Below are positions 18,223-27,176 of a stretch of 64,000 nt of DNA, one piece after another (positions within the stretch are counted from its first letter, which is position 1; each line of letters begins with the position of its first letter). The stretch is from positions 1-64,000 of the forward strand of contig NZ_QQGY01000001.1 in the NCBI RefSeq assembly GCF_003490595.1, written 5' to 3'. The stretch comes from Haemophilus haemolyticus_L (GTDB lineage: Bacteria > Pseudomonadota > Gammaproteobacteria > Enterobacterales > Pasteurellaceae). The notes under the pieces are model-generated. The model was not told the DNA's origin and searched no databases. It worked only from the letters and a program-made list of their open reading frames with translations. The position numbers and the translations under genes are program-made.

Positions 18223-18233
18223 AATTTCTCCTT

Positions 18234-19241
18234 TTATTCGCCTTTACATTCTCGCCCCAAAAGGCTGATCGCTATATCTTGTGCGCTTTTGCCACAAAAC
18301 AGCATTTGATAAATTTGTTCTGTAATCGGCATTTCCACACCTTGTCTTTGTGCAAGCAAATAGGCTTCTTTTGTATTATAAAAACCTTCTACGACTTGCC
18401 CGATATTTTCCATAGCCGTTTGGGCATCTAATCCTTCACCTAGCATTAATCCAAAACGTCGATTGCGAGATTGATTATCGGTACAAGTTAGCACTAAATC
18501 GCCTAATCCAGACATTCCCATAAACGTATTGGGATTTGCACCGAGCGAGGTACCTAATCGGCTGATTTCCGCAATGCCACGCGTAATCAGTGCTGTACGA
18601 GCATTTGCGCCAAATCCCATACCATCTGAAATACCTGCGCCAATTGCGATCACATTTTTAATTGCACCACCAAGTTGAACGCCAATCATATCCGAATTTA
18701 TATAGACTCGAAAATGTTTACTACAATGAATACGCGATTGAAATTCCTGCGCGAACTGCTCGTTATTGGAAGCGAGCGTAATGGCTGTTGGTAAACCTTG
18801 CGCTAATTCTTTTGCAAAAGTTGGACCAGAGAGTACAGCTAGTGGATATTGTGTTCCGAGTTGTTCTTCAACTACGGTTTGTAGTAAACGCCCTGTGTTA
18901 CGTTCCAGACCTTTTGTTGCCCAAATTAATCGGTGGTGGGCTTTTAAGTGTGGTCTGATTTTTATAAGAATTTCACCGAAAGCATGGCTTGGTACCACGA
19001 TTAAAATATCTTGAGAATATTCCATTGCTTGCGCAAGATTGCTTTCTAAATGAAGTTCCTCAGGAAAGATGACATCTGGTAAAAAACGATAATTTTGTCG
19101 TTCTATCTGCATTTGGGCGATATGGGCGGGATTGTGCCCCCATAAATAAGTGGGAGAACCATTGCGAGAAAAGGTAATTGCCAGCGCAGTTCCATAAGAT
19201 CCTGCACCTAGCACAGTGATTGGTGTTTGCGTAGTTGTCAT
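18234..19241 (-). CDS. gpsA: Glycerol-3-phosphate dehydrogenase [NAD(P)+]
   Basis: 335 residues from the ATG at 19241 (a GTG two codons upstream is possible). Reduces dihydroxyacetone phosphate to sn-glycerol-3-phosphate, the backbone for PlsB. Rossmann motif VLGAGSYGTALA at the N-terminus; catalytic Lys in QLGGAIKNVIAIGAGI; GLGDLVLTCTDNQSRNRRFG near residue 250. First gene of gpsA-cysE-sdhL on the minus strand, with cyaA 73 bases upstream. Confidence 0.96.
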   Translation of the reverse strand: MTTTQTPITVLGAGSYGTALAITFSRNGSPTYLWGHNPAHIAQMQIERQNYRFLPDVIFPEELHLESNLAQAMEYSQDILIVVPSHAFGEILIKIRPHLKAHHRLIWATKGLERNTGRLLQTVVEEQLGTQYPLAVLSGPTFAKELAQGLPTAITLASNNEQFAQEFQSRIHCSKHFRVYINSDMIGVQLGGAIKNVIAIGAGISDGMGFGANARTALITRGIAEISRLGTSLGANPNTFMGMSGLGDLVLTCTDNQSRNRRFGLMLGEGLDAQTAMENIGQVVEGFYNTKEAYLLAQRQGVEMPITEQIYQMLFCGKSAQDIAISLLGRECKGE

Positions 19242-19314
19242 ATCCACAATTTATCTAGTGAAAGAGGAAATAAGTATAGATATCTTTCGGTGACCTATCA
19301 ACCACAGGAAAATA

Positions 19315-21846
19315 TTACTTATTCATTGGGCGGAATTTAAACGGCACAATGGATACGCCATTTTTTCCATTTTTTAGTTGATAAAATTGAGGGTAGTTAA
19401 AATTACGTTGAACGATATTGTAAGGATTTTTATCGCTTTCCAGTTTAGCATTTTGATAAAGTTGACTAATCTCCCGCACTTTTTCATCTTTTTCACCATC
19501 GCAGCGGCGATAGATTTCGAGACGATTAGATTCATCTAAAATGTAAACATTGAAGCTGTCATCGGAATTATCTTCAAAAAAGAATTGTAGGAATCCTTCA
19601 CTTGCGAAGGCATCCATTTCTGGAGGATAGCGACGACTTTCTTGGTTTGTCTCGCCATCTTCAATTGGCGTTTGTAAAACTTCGTCAAAATCCACCGCAC
19701 TTTCAGCTTCATTACAGACCGATTCATTTCCGATTTCTTGTAAGCTAATCCCACGATCTTCAAAAAATAATTGCCAGTTTTTACCCGCTACGCGTAAACG
19801 TGACGTTTGGCAAGGTTTTTGAATATCGCCGACTTGGATGCTAACGCATCGATTGACTAATCCCATCACTAATTGGCGTAAATCTTGGCGATAACGTTCG
19901 CTATAACAATATACTTGGATGGAATCTGGGCGATTAACGCCACGATAAATTTTGTTAGAAAGCACTTTTAGCGCAAGCAAAATGGCGTTTTGCCCTTCAA
20001 AATGGAGCGTTCGGATTTCGTTCCACACATTGCGATAAGTAAAATCGATGCTGCCCACAAGGCTTTGTTCAAGCGATCCAAAACTAAATAAATCTCGCGA
20101 TGAAATACCGGTTAATATTTCTTCTACTTTAGATGTTGGATCGGTGGTGAGATTTATGGCAATAAACAAGCTACGAATTTCGCATTGATTTAATAAATCA
20201 CTATTTTTAGGTTGTTTGGCGATGGTGCTTGGAAAAGACTGACGCAAGTTAGTGACAAAGCTTTGCAATGTGCTTAAAGTCACATTCTTGCTAAAAATTG
20301 ACAATTCGGTTTTTTCAGTGAGTAAATGATTGAAATAAGCCCAAGAAACTAATTTATTGAGGCTTTCCCCGTATTCAATGACCCGTTCTTTAGAGAACAT
20401 AATATGGTGCGTTGGTTGATTGATAAGGTACCAACCATCTTTAAAATGTTTATTGCCGCGAACCTCCACAAAAGTCAGGTGTGCTTCTGATAAATTGTGA
20501 GATATCTGTGTGTTGAGTAAGGACACTTTGCCGGGAAGTTCTTCAAAAGCAGTATAAAGTTTACGAGAAAGAATGTTGATATCTTGTGGCACGACGCTCG
20601 AGTGAATATGATGCTTTCGCGCAAATTCCACTAAATTACGATAACTCAACATTAAAAATTTCATTATGTTATCGTGGTTTTCTTTTACTGCCTTAATTTT
20701 CCAAAATGGACGCTTATTGAGATGTTTTACCGTTTCTGCAGACCATCCCCATTCTTGCGCAAGGATTTCCATATAACGAATACGCCAATTATTGGCTTGG
20801 TAACGCGCAAGATCTTCCGTTGCTTTCACATAGAAGCAACGGCGCACAAAATCTAAACGTTTAAATTCAGAAAGTACGGTTAAATATCGGGTTACTTTTG
20901 CAAGAATGGCAATATAAGGATCAAAATGGTGGTCAGGATTGGTATTGCCAGCAAGTAAATCTCGCTTAAAAGTGCGGGCAATTAAGCAAGTGTTTGGGTA
21001 TTCCTTGGAATAGGCTTCCAACAACAAAATTTTGAGCACAGATTTATAAGGCGAATCAATCCCTTTATAAAGATGCCATAAACTGGCACCGAAATATTCG
21101 TTTGCAGAAAATTGTCCTAAACCGCCAAAATCCACCCAATCATTTGGATCAATTTCCCCTTCCGTAATTAAACGAGCGACCTCTTTTTCATAGTCTTTTT
21201 CATTTTCCACCCATAAATGTAACCAAAGTAGAGGTTTACCAGCCAAGCGTACAGCGGAGCGATAGAACTCATCAAGCAATAACATATATTGCGCAGAGCC
21301 GCTATTTTCAACAGTGAGTGGGTCAGCATAATGTTCATTGCGGAAACGTTGTTGATCCATCAAATAAAAATTAATTTCCACATTAAATTGCATTGCCCAT
21401 TCACTAATCCGCTTAGCTTTTTGAGTAAGAAGTGCATATTCATCTGGACTCAAGCCATCACGGACACAAATCCAAGTATCGAGATCTGAAGAAGAAGTCT
21501 GGCTTATTGAACCAAAACTTCCCATTACATAAACACCTAAAATTGGAGGCAAAACCTCGTGAAAACTCACCGCACTTTTTTGTGCTGAAGATTTGTGTTC
21601 AGCATAGTGAATACTGTATTCATTGGTGAGCCATTTTTTTTGATAATCAGAAGCAAGGAAATTCGCAATGCCAGAGGGGGCGTGAATAACATAGCCAGGA
21701 AGTTGTGGATGGTTTAGGTGTAAAAGTAAAGGAACAACCGCTAAAACGTGTTGGAATGCATCGCCTGAACCTTGTAATGCACGCTCAAAACGGCGTTGAT
21801 CCAAGTCGCTAACCCATTGTTTTGCTTGTGCTAGATTACATTCCAC
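19315..21846 (-). CDS. cyaA: Class I adenylate cyclase
   Basis: 843 residues. Makes cAMP for CRP signalling, which in Haemophilus also controls competence. The N-terminal catalytic half has the nucleotidyltransferase signature VMGSFGSISQTSSSDLDTWI; the C-terminal half is the regulatory region that responds to the glucose PTS. Length matches E. coli CyaA (848). A perfect CRP-type palindrome lies about 70 bases upstream of the start, consistent with feedback by CRP-cAMP. Confidence 0.97.
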   Translation of the reverse strand: MECNLAQAKQWVSDLDQRRFERALQGSGDAFQHVLAVVPLLLHLNHPQLPGYVIHAPSGIANFLASDYQKKWLTNEYSIHYAEHKSSAQKSAVSFHEVLPPILGVYVMGSFGSISQTSSSDLDTWICVRDGLSPDEYALLTQKAKRISEWAMQFNVEINFYLMDQQRFRNEHYADPLTVENSGSAQYMLLLDEFYRSAVRLAGKPLLWLHLWVENEKDYEKEVARLITEGEIDPNDWVDFGGLGQFSANEYFGASLWHLYKGIDSPYKSVLKILLLEAYSKEYPNTCLIARTFKRDLLAGNTNPDHHFDPYIAILAKVTRYLTVLSEFKRLDFVRRCFYVKATEDLARYQANNWRIRYMEILAQEWGWSAETVKHLNKRPFWKIKAVKENHDNIMKFLMLSYRNLVEFARKHHIHSSVVPQDINILSRKLYTAFEELPGKVSLLNTQISHNLSEAHLTFVEVRGNKHFKDGWYLINQPTHHIMFSKERVIEYGESLNKLVSWAYFNHLLTEKTELSIFSKNVTLSTLQSFVTNLRQSFPSTIAKQPKNSDLLNQCEIRSLFIAINLTTDPTSKVEEILTGISSRDLFSFGSLEQSLVGSIDFTYRNVWNEIRTLHFEGQNAILLALKVLSNKIYRGVNRPDSIQVYCYSERYRQDLRQLVMGLVNRCVSIQVGDIQKPCQTSRLRVAGKNWQLFFEDRGISLQEIGNESVCNEAESAVDFDEVLQTPIEDGETNQESRRYPPEMDAFASEGFLQFFFEDNSDDSFNVYILDESNRLEIYRRCDGEKDEKVREISQLYQNAKLESDKNPYNIVQRNFNYPQFYQLKNGKNGVSIVPFKFRPMNK

Positions 21847-21916
21847 GCGGTGTCCCTACCAGAACAACAAAAATTGGCGAACAATTTACCACTTAGGGAG
21901 TATAAATGCAAAAAAT

Positions 21917-21932
21917 TGTGATACAAATCACA
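21917..21932. promoter_or_regulatory. CRP binding site between cyaA and hemX
   Basis: TGTGATACAAATCACA, a perfect TGTGA-N6-TCACA palindrome, 70 bases before the cyaA start and 280 bases before hemX. Negative feedback of cyaA by CRP is known in enterics; action on hemX cannot be excluded. The rest of the 365-bp gap (21847-22211) holds no recognisable gene and no hemC or hemD remnant. Confidence 0.8.
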
Positions 21933-22211
21933 GTTTTTGAAGAATCAGAGACTTTGAGTCATTAGAAAGCAAAATAAATGACTAAAAATCTTATTTTTAA
22001 TTCAATTTCTCATATCTGAGGTGTTTCTTATATCAACAATCAAAATGACTTTTTAACCTAAGAGTGATAGGATAGCCAACAAATTTATTGCGTAAATGGC
22101 TTAATTTCGCTGATATGAGAATCTATATTTTTACCATTGGCGACTGCTCGGTATTTTTCTTATTAAAGCGAGTACATTAACTTATTCAATCTGACTTATT
22201 AAGGAATTGAT

Positions 22212-23456
22212 ATGGCAAAAGATCAAGATAACGACATCACTGAACAAGTTGGTGATGCGCCAAAAGTGGTTGAAAAAACAGAAACGATACAGCTAGTTCC
22301 ACAAACTATTGTGAAAAAAACGGGCACAGCATTGAGTTTATTGGCAATTCTCATTGCGCTAGGTGTCGGTGGGGCTGGTTATTATTTGGGTCAGCAACAA
22401 ATAGCTGAAATTCAGCAAAAATTAACCGCACTTGAAAGCCAAAGTAGTGTAGCTGTTTCTGCTCCTGTGTCTGATAATAGTGGACAGGTTACACAATTAG
22501 AACAAGGCTTAAAAACCGCACAAGATAAAGTCGAGCAACTTGAGCAATTAGTTGCAGGCAAAATAGGCGAAATTGCTGCACTACAAGCCCAAGTAAAACA
22601 AGTTAGTCAATTGGTTGGTGCACAACAACCGAGTGACTGGTTATTTTCCGAAGCAGATTTCTTGTTAAATAACGCCTTGCGTAAACTTGTTTTAGATAAC
22701 GATGTTGATACAGCTATTTCTTTATTAAAATTGGCTGATGAAACCCTCGTTAAGGTAAACAATTCACAAGCGAATGCGATTCGTACGGCAATCAATCAAG
22801 ATTTAAAACAACTTCTTTCACTTTCAGGCGTAGACCAAAATGCAGTAATGCAAAAACTTTCACTGCTTGCTAACACCGTGGATGAGTTACAAGCATTGAA
22901 TGTAAATTTTGATGAAACGCCAGAAAAGAGCGGTAAATTATCTGATGATATTGCAGATTGGCAGCAAAATGTAGAAAAGAGCGCAACTTCTTTCCTAAAT
23001 CACTTCATTCGTATTTCGCCAAAACAAAGTGCGGATAAAAAAGAATTGCTTGCACCAAACCAAGATATTTATCTTCGTGAGAACATTCGCTTACGTTTAC
23101 AACTTGCTATTATGGCCGTGCCACGCCAGCAAGATGAACTTTATAAACAATCTTTAGATGCGGTTGCTTCTTGGGTTCGTAGCTATTTCGATACGAGTGC
23201 AGAAGTGACGCAAAATTTTTTAAAATCAGTAGATGAGCTGGCTGATTCTTCTATTTATGTCGATGTGCCAGAGCAATTAAAAAGTTTGACCTTGCTTGAT
23301 AAATATCTCAATCGTGCGCCGTTAGATGTCCAAAAGGTGGAAATTGAAGCGGATAAAGCGATTGAAACTATGCCTAAAGCTGAAGGTGTGGTAACAGAAG
23401 CATCTGCACCAGAAAAACAAGAATCTCAACCGGCAAAAGCTGAGACACAAAAATAA
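22212..23456 (+). CDS. hemX: HemX family membrane protein
   Basis: 414 residues. A single membrane segment at ~37-56 (GTALSLLAILIALGVGGAGYY) is followed by a periplasmic coiled-coil-rich domain (EIQQKLTALESQ, KVEQLEQLVAGKIGEIAALQ), then the conserved DWLFSEADFLLNNALRKLVL block and a low-complexity tail. Often annotated as uroporphyrinogen-III methyltransferase, but no SAM-binding motif is seen and its function is unknown. In E. coli it follows hemC-hemD; here neither gene is present. hemY follows after 9 bases. Confidence 0.9.
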   Translation: MAKDQDNDITEQVGDAPKVVEKTETIQLVPQTIVKKTGTALSLLAILIALGVGGAGYYLGQQQIAEIQQKLTALESQSSVAVSAPVSDNSGQVTQLEQGLKTAQDKVEQLEQLVAGKIGEIAALQAQVKQVSQLVGAQQPSDWLFSEADFLLNNALRKLVLDNDVDTAISLLKLADETLVKVNNSQANAIRTAINQDLKQLLSLSGVDQNAVMQKLSLLANTVDELQALNVNFDETPEKSGKLSDDIADWQQNVEKSATSFLNHFIRISPKQSADKKELLAPNQDIYLRENIRLRLQLAIMAVPRQQDELYKQSLDAVASWVRSYFDTSAEVTQNFLKSVDELADSSIYVDVPEQLKSLTLLDKYLNRAPLDVQKVEIEADKAIETMPKAEGVVTEASAPEKQESQPAKAETQK

Positions 23457-23465
23457 GGATAGCCT

Positions 23466-24752
23466 ATGTTTAGAGTGCTTTTTTTAATGCTAGCATTGCT
23501 TGCTGGGTTGATTGCAGGGCCTTATCTTTCTGGTCAGCAAGGCTATGTTCGTATTGAAACAACAAATAATATCGTTGAAATGTCGATTACGACATTAGTG
23601 ATTTTCTTCGTGATTGCTTTAGCGATTATTTATGGTTTGGAATGGATCGTCACACGTTTTTTACGTTTAAGTCGCGGTTCTTATAATTGGTTTTCTAGCC
23701 GTAAACGTGTGAGAGCGCAGAAACAAACCCTTGAAGGTTTGATGAAGATGAATGAAGGGGATTACGCCAAAGCAGAAAAATTGATTGGTAAGAATGCCAA
23801 ACATTCTGCTGAGCCTGTGTTAAACCTCATCAAAGCTGCTGAAGCAGCACAACAACGTGGTGATGAATTTAGTGCAAATCGTTATTTGATTGAAGCCACT
23901 GAATTAGCTGGCTCAGATAATTTGCTGGTGGAAATTGCCCGCACGCGTATTTTATTGCAACAAAACAAATTGCCGGCAGCGCGTAGTTCTGTGGATAGCC
24001 TGCTAGAAATGGCTGGTCGCAATAAAGAAGTGTTAAAACTTGCGGTAGAAATTTATCTTCGTTCTAAAGCTTATCAAGCCCTCGATAAGATTCTAGATGG
24101 AGTTGAAAATAGTGGTTTATTTAGTGCTGAAGAGTTCAAAGATCTTCGTTCTCAAACAGAAAATGGTTTGCTTGATGAGAAAATGAATGAAGAAGGCGTA
24201 GATGGTTTGCTTGAGTGGTGGGATGCTCAGTCTCGTAGTCGTCGTAATAATATTGATCTCAAAGTTGGTTTAATTCAGCGTTTAATTGATTGTAATGACC
24301 ATGAGTCAGCATCAGAATTTACTGTTGAAGTATTGAAGAAAATTGGCGATAACACCAGCATTAGCAAAGAACTTTGTACTCAAATTACACGTTTACAACC
24401 AGAAGATAATAGTAAACTTCTCAAATTAATCGAAAAACGTGCAAAACGTGCAGATGAAAAACAAAAATGCTGTATCAATCGTGCCTTGGGTTATTTATAT
24501 GTTCGTAACAATGAATTTGCTAAAGCAGCAGATGTCTTCAAAAATGTGATGGCTTGTCCTGAACAGTTAGAGACAAATGATTTGATGATGGCATCTTATG
24601 TATTTGAACAAGCGGGTGATAAAGCATTAGCTGAGCAAGTTCGCCAAGAGAGTTTGAAATCAGTGATGGCAATTCAAGATGTTGTCCCAGAAAGTGAGGA
24701 AGAAAAAACAGAAGAAAATTCAACCGCACTTTTAGAAAGCAAATCTGAGTAA
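23466..24752 (+). CDS. hemY: HemY family TPR membrane protein
   Basis: 428 residues. Two N-terminal membrane segments (~1-22 and ~42-65) are followed by a conserved WFSSRKRVRAQKQTLEGLMKM stretch and tandem TPR-like helices (EGDYAKAEKLIG, RGDEFSANRYLIEA, NEFAKAADVFKNVM). It belongs to the protoheme-IX-biogenesis HemY family, whose exact role is unsettled and which is not protoporphyrinogen oxidase. Second gene of hemX-hemY, closed by a strong terminator. Confidence 0.92.
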   Translation: MFRVLFLMLALLAGLIAGPYLSGQQGYVRIETTNNIVEMSITTLVIFFVIALAIIYGLEWIVTRFLRLSRGSYNWFSSRKRVRAQKQTLEGLMKMNEGDYAKAEKLIGKNAKHSAEPVLNLIKAAEAAQQRGDEFSANRYLIEATELAGSDNLLVEIARTRILLQQNKLPAARSSVDSLLEMAGRNKEVLKLAVEIYLRSKAYQALDKILDGVENSGLFSAEEFKDLRSQTENGLLDEKMNEEGVDGLLEWWDAQSRSRRNNIDLKVGLIQRLIDCNDHESASEFTVEVLKKIGDNTSISKELCTQITRLQPEDNSKLLKLIEKRAKRADEKQKCCINRALGYLYVRNNEFAKAADVFKNVMACPEQLETNDLMMASYVFEQAGDKALAEQVRQESLKSVMAIQDVVPESEEEKTEENSTALLESKSE

Positions 24753-24769
24753 CTCAACTTAAAAGACAA

Positions 24770-24797
24770 AACGCACTTCAAGTGAAGTGCGTTTTTT
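24770..24797. terminator. hemY/psiE terminator
   Basis: ACGCACTT-CAAGT-GAAGTGCGT with TTTTTTG after it; an uptake-signal-like stem between convergent hemY and psiE. Confidence 0.88.
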
Positions 24798-24815
24798 GTT
24801 GCTTTGAATCTAAAA

Positions 24816-25235
24816 CTATATATTTTTCAGTTTATTAGAATATAACACCAAACAGAGTGCGATCACCATAATCAAAATTGCACCTGCAAATAAGATGGTA
24901 TCCACTGAGCTTTCATGATTAACAATGATTAAACGCAACATCGCAGTGATCCCAGCATAAATAAAATAGCGCAAAGGGAAGTGATAGCCGCTTTTAAAAT
25001 ACTGCACAATCAAACCAATAAACCCGAAATATAAGAAAAACATCACTGCTTGTTCAGCTACATCATAAGGCACGACAGTCGAAGTATTAAGCACCATCAT
25101 CGCTAAAGTATAAGTGATTTTCCCAAGGGCAATGATGAGTACAATCGCCAACGCAATCAATGCCGTGCAAAGCACGATTTTCAATACACCAGTAATAATT
25201 CGTGGCAATTTTTCTAATTCTGGAGATTCTTCCAT
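24816..25235 (-). CDS. psiE: PsiE-family inner-membrane protein
   Basis: 139 residues with four hydrophobic segments (about 15-40, 55-80, 90-106, 115-133) and little else, as in the phosphate-starvation-inducible PsiE family (PF06146). The FRYFIYAGITAMLRLIIVNHE stretch is the family core. Function unknown. Monocistronic; no Pho-box was recognised upstream. Confidence 0.85.
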   Translation of the reverse strand: MEESPELEKLPRIITGVLKIVLCTALIALAIVLIIALGKITYTLAMMVLNTSTVVPYDVAEQAVMFFLYFGFIGLIVQYFKSGYHFPLRYFIYAGITAMLRLIIVNHESSVDTILFAGAILIMVIALCLVLYSNKLKNI

Positions 25236-25339
25236 TTTTTATTCCTTACAGCAAAAATCAAAGGTTTGTATTCTAATGCAAGATTGTAAAGTTGGTCAAA
25301 GTCATTTGGAAAAATAAAGTGTGGTGGAATTAGAAAAGT

Positions 25340-25600
25340 TTATTGTTTTTAGAATTTCAATTTCTTTCTTTTTCATCTTTGGCTTCACTATTTTCGATGT
25401 TTGAAGGGTTGTATAAGGAGATTTCACGCCATCCCCCCTCTTTGCTGAAATGCTTTTAGCCAATAAATGACGAGAGCGTGGGAAATTTTATGAATTTTAC
25501 CCACCTCACGGATACCATAATCCTGTTCAATGACGAGTTTGATAATTTTCAAACGAAATTAATAAGAGTAGGACATAATCTGCACCTCAAATTAGGTGTC
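25340..25600 (-). pseudogene. Decayed IS3-family orfA relic
   Basis: Read on the minus strand, the segment near 25500-25560 encodes FRLKIIKLVIEQDYGIREV and then GKIHKISHALVIYWLKAFQ, a typical IS150-type OrfA helix-turn-helix. It is preceded by an in-frame stop after the start (MSYSY, stop). After a frameshift near 25435 it continues into KPKMKKKEIEILK, the usual basic/leucine region. No orfB remains. It differs from the 2476-3719 element and so represents another, older IS3 member. Confidence 0.7.
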
Positions 25601-25662
25601 CTGTTTTTTTTTGGGGGGGATCAAAGTACGGTGAAAAAACGTTTGGATTTTTCACCGCACTT

Positions 25663-26214
25663 TTAGCTAAGAACATCAATGTCTAAAACAGGATTAACCG
25701 CTTGCCAATAGTTTTTTGCACTGCTATATTTCCAATCCTGCGGTTCAGACACAAACCCGCTTACCACCGGATTTTGATGAATATAGTCTAACTTTTCGTC
25801 AAAAAATTTATCGGAATGAATTTCGATGGGGTGGTTGTGGTGTTGCCAGAATTGATAGTGAGTGACATTGGAGCTTTTTGTTCCTGCCCTTTTGAACATC
25901 CACAACAACCATTCTTTACGGCTTTCTTGTTGATTATCACGAATTAAATTCACCAGGTTCGTTGCTGTAAATTTTTTTAAATCTCTTATCAGCGCCGATG
26001 GATTCTCTTTTTTAGCTTGAAATAATAAATGAACATGGCTAGGCATTATGCAATATCCATAAATCAGCATTCCACGTTCTTTTCGAAAGAATGATAACGC
26101 TTGAATCATCAGTTCAAAATAGGATTCTCGAATAAAAACATCAATCCAATATACGGTTGCAAAACTAACAAAATAGATTCCTTCTTTATTATTAAATTTA
26201 TATTTTCTGCTCAT
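25663..26214 (-). CDS. REP-associated tyrosine transposase (RAYT, Y1 family)
   Basis: 183 residues from MSRKYKF (ATG at 26214). Single-domain Y1/HUH transposase related to IS200/IS605 TnpA: the HUH motif is MPSHVHLLFQ (HVH, residues ~63-65), and the catalytic tyrosine region lies in the C-terminal helix (EKLDYIHQNPVVSGFV). WKYSSAKNYW is the RAYT-type C-terminal motif. Such proteins process REP/BIME palindromes and are normally single-copy and domesticated. A GC-rich inverted pair lies 140 bases upstream. The gene ends inside an uptake-signal pair. Confidence 0.9.
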   Translation of the reverse strand: MSRKYKFNNKEGIYFVSFATVYWIDVFIRESYFELMIQALSFFRKERGMLIYGYCIMPSHVHLLFQAKKENPSALIRDLKKFTATNLVNLIRDNQQESRKEWLLWMFKRAGTKSSNVTHYQFWQHHNHPIEIHSDKFFDEKLDYIHQNPVVSGFVSEPQDWKYSSAKNYWQAVNPVLDIDVLS

Positions 26215-26355
26215 CACACACCTCAAAAGTGGACAACATAATTAGCAGAAAATATAAATTCAACAATAAAACACTCATCTTGGAACTCAGATCTCAAAAC
26301 AAAATTAATTTCTATAAATAGAGATAGCACATTCTATACTGCCGGAATAACGCTG

Positions 26356-26421
26356 GCGCGCGTCTCCCGACGCGTGCCCAAAGTTCAGAGCATAAAAAAG
26401 CACGCGTCAGGAGACGCGCGC
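26356..26421. repeat. REP/BIME-like GC-rich inverted pair
   Basis: A 22-base arm at 26356-26377 (GCGCGCGTCTCCCGACGCGT plus GC) and its reverse complement at 26400-26421 differ at one position. Each arm is itself partly self-complementary (ACGCGT core, GCGCGC end). They are far more GC-rich than the flanks. Position beside a RAYT gene fits a REP pair; it could also serve as a strong terminator for nothing obvious. The rest of 26227-26486 is AT-rich with no gene. Confidence 0.75.
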
Positions 26422-26486
26422 TATCATGGGGGAGAATATAAGAAAAAGAATATCAATAGCATCACAGATTTTATATGGAATAGACT

Positions 26487-26990
26487 ATGAATTTTGATGT
26501 TGAGAAAAAACTTAATGATGATTTATTTGAGCTTAATGAAGTAGAGAAAGAAATAAATAAAAATAAAATATCTAGAATATCTAGTTTTTTAACAAATTAT
26601 GCTGTTATTAAAGCTTCAGGTAGCATTGAATCAACTTTCAAATCAATATTATATAAACAAATAATTGAACATAATTGCCAAACTAGTCATCAGAGAATAC
26701 ATCAATTCTTTGAAAAAATGATTATAAAAAGTTCTACTAACCCGTCTCCAGATAATATCTTAGACTTTCTAGCTAAATTTGAAAAAGAATGGAAAAAAGA
26801 ATTATCTAAAAAGTTAAGTGAATATAAAGAAGAGAACACTAAAGATCTTAGGTATGATCTAAATTCGTTAGTTCAACTAAGAAATCAGATAGCTCATGGT
26901 ACAAATTGTACTGAATCCATAGGAACGATAATGGGATATTATAAATCAGGGATAGAAGTTTTGAAAATCTTAGATAATATATTGGAATAA
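26487..26990 (+). CDS. HEPN-domain protein (RiboL-PSP-HEPN type), possible RNase
   Basis: 167 residues, highly AT-rich compared with neighbours. The C-terminal part has LVQLRNQIAHG, i.e. the R-x4-H catalytic motif of HEPN ribonucleases (Arg and His at about 132 and 137). The N-terminal ~120 residues are helical with ASGSIESTFKSILYKQI, the pattern of the RiboL-PSP-HEPN family. HEPN proteins often act in phage defence or toxin-antitoxin systems. No MNT-type antitoxin partner is visible, so the role is open. No terminator is seen in the 145 bases after it. Confidence 0.75.
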   Translation: MNFDVEKKLNDDLFELNEVEKEINKNKISRISSFLTNYAVIKASGSIESTFKSILYKQIIEHNCQTSHQRIHQFFEKMIIKSSTNPSPDNILDFLAKFEKEWKKELSKKLSEYKEENTKDLRYDLNSLVQLRNQIAHGTNCTESIGTIMGYYKSGIEVLKILDNILE

Positions 26991-27134
26991 TGGAAAATAT
27001 ATGGATTGCATTAGAACTAAGAAAAGATTTACTATTCTAAAATAGTTCCATGAATTATATTTTATCTATATTGAATTAGATAAATTCTCCTAATTTTTAT
27101 ATTCTAAGCGAGTAAATATTTAGTTAATAACAAA

Positions 27135-27170
27135 AAAGCTTGCTATTTCTCTCAGCAAGCCTTTTAAATA
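27135..27170 (-). terminator. Terminator downstream of ykgB-like pseudogene
   Basis: GGCTTGCT and AGCAAGC pair on the minus strand, followed by TTTTTTG. Confidence 0.8.
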
Positions 27171-27176
27171 AACTAA

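Noticed and set aside
21932..22211. Remnant of hemD in front of hemX
   Set aside because: Translations of the gap show no recognisable uroporphyrinogen-III synthase motif and contain many stops.
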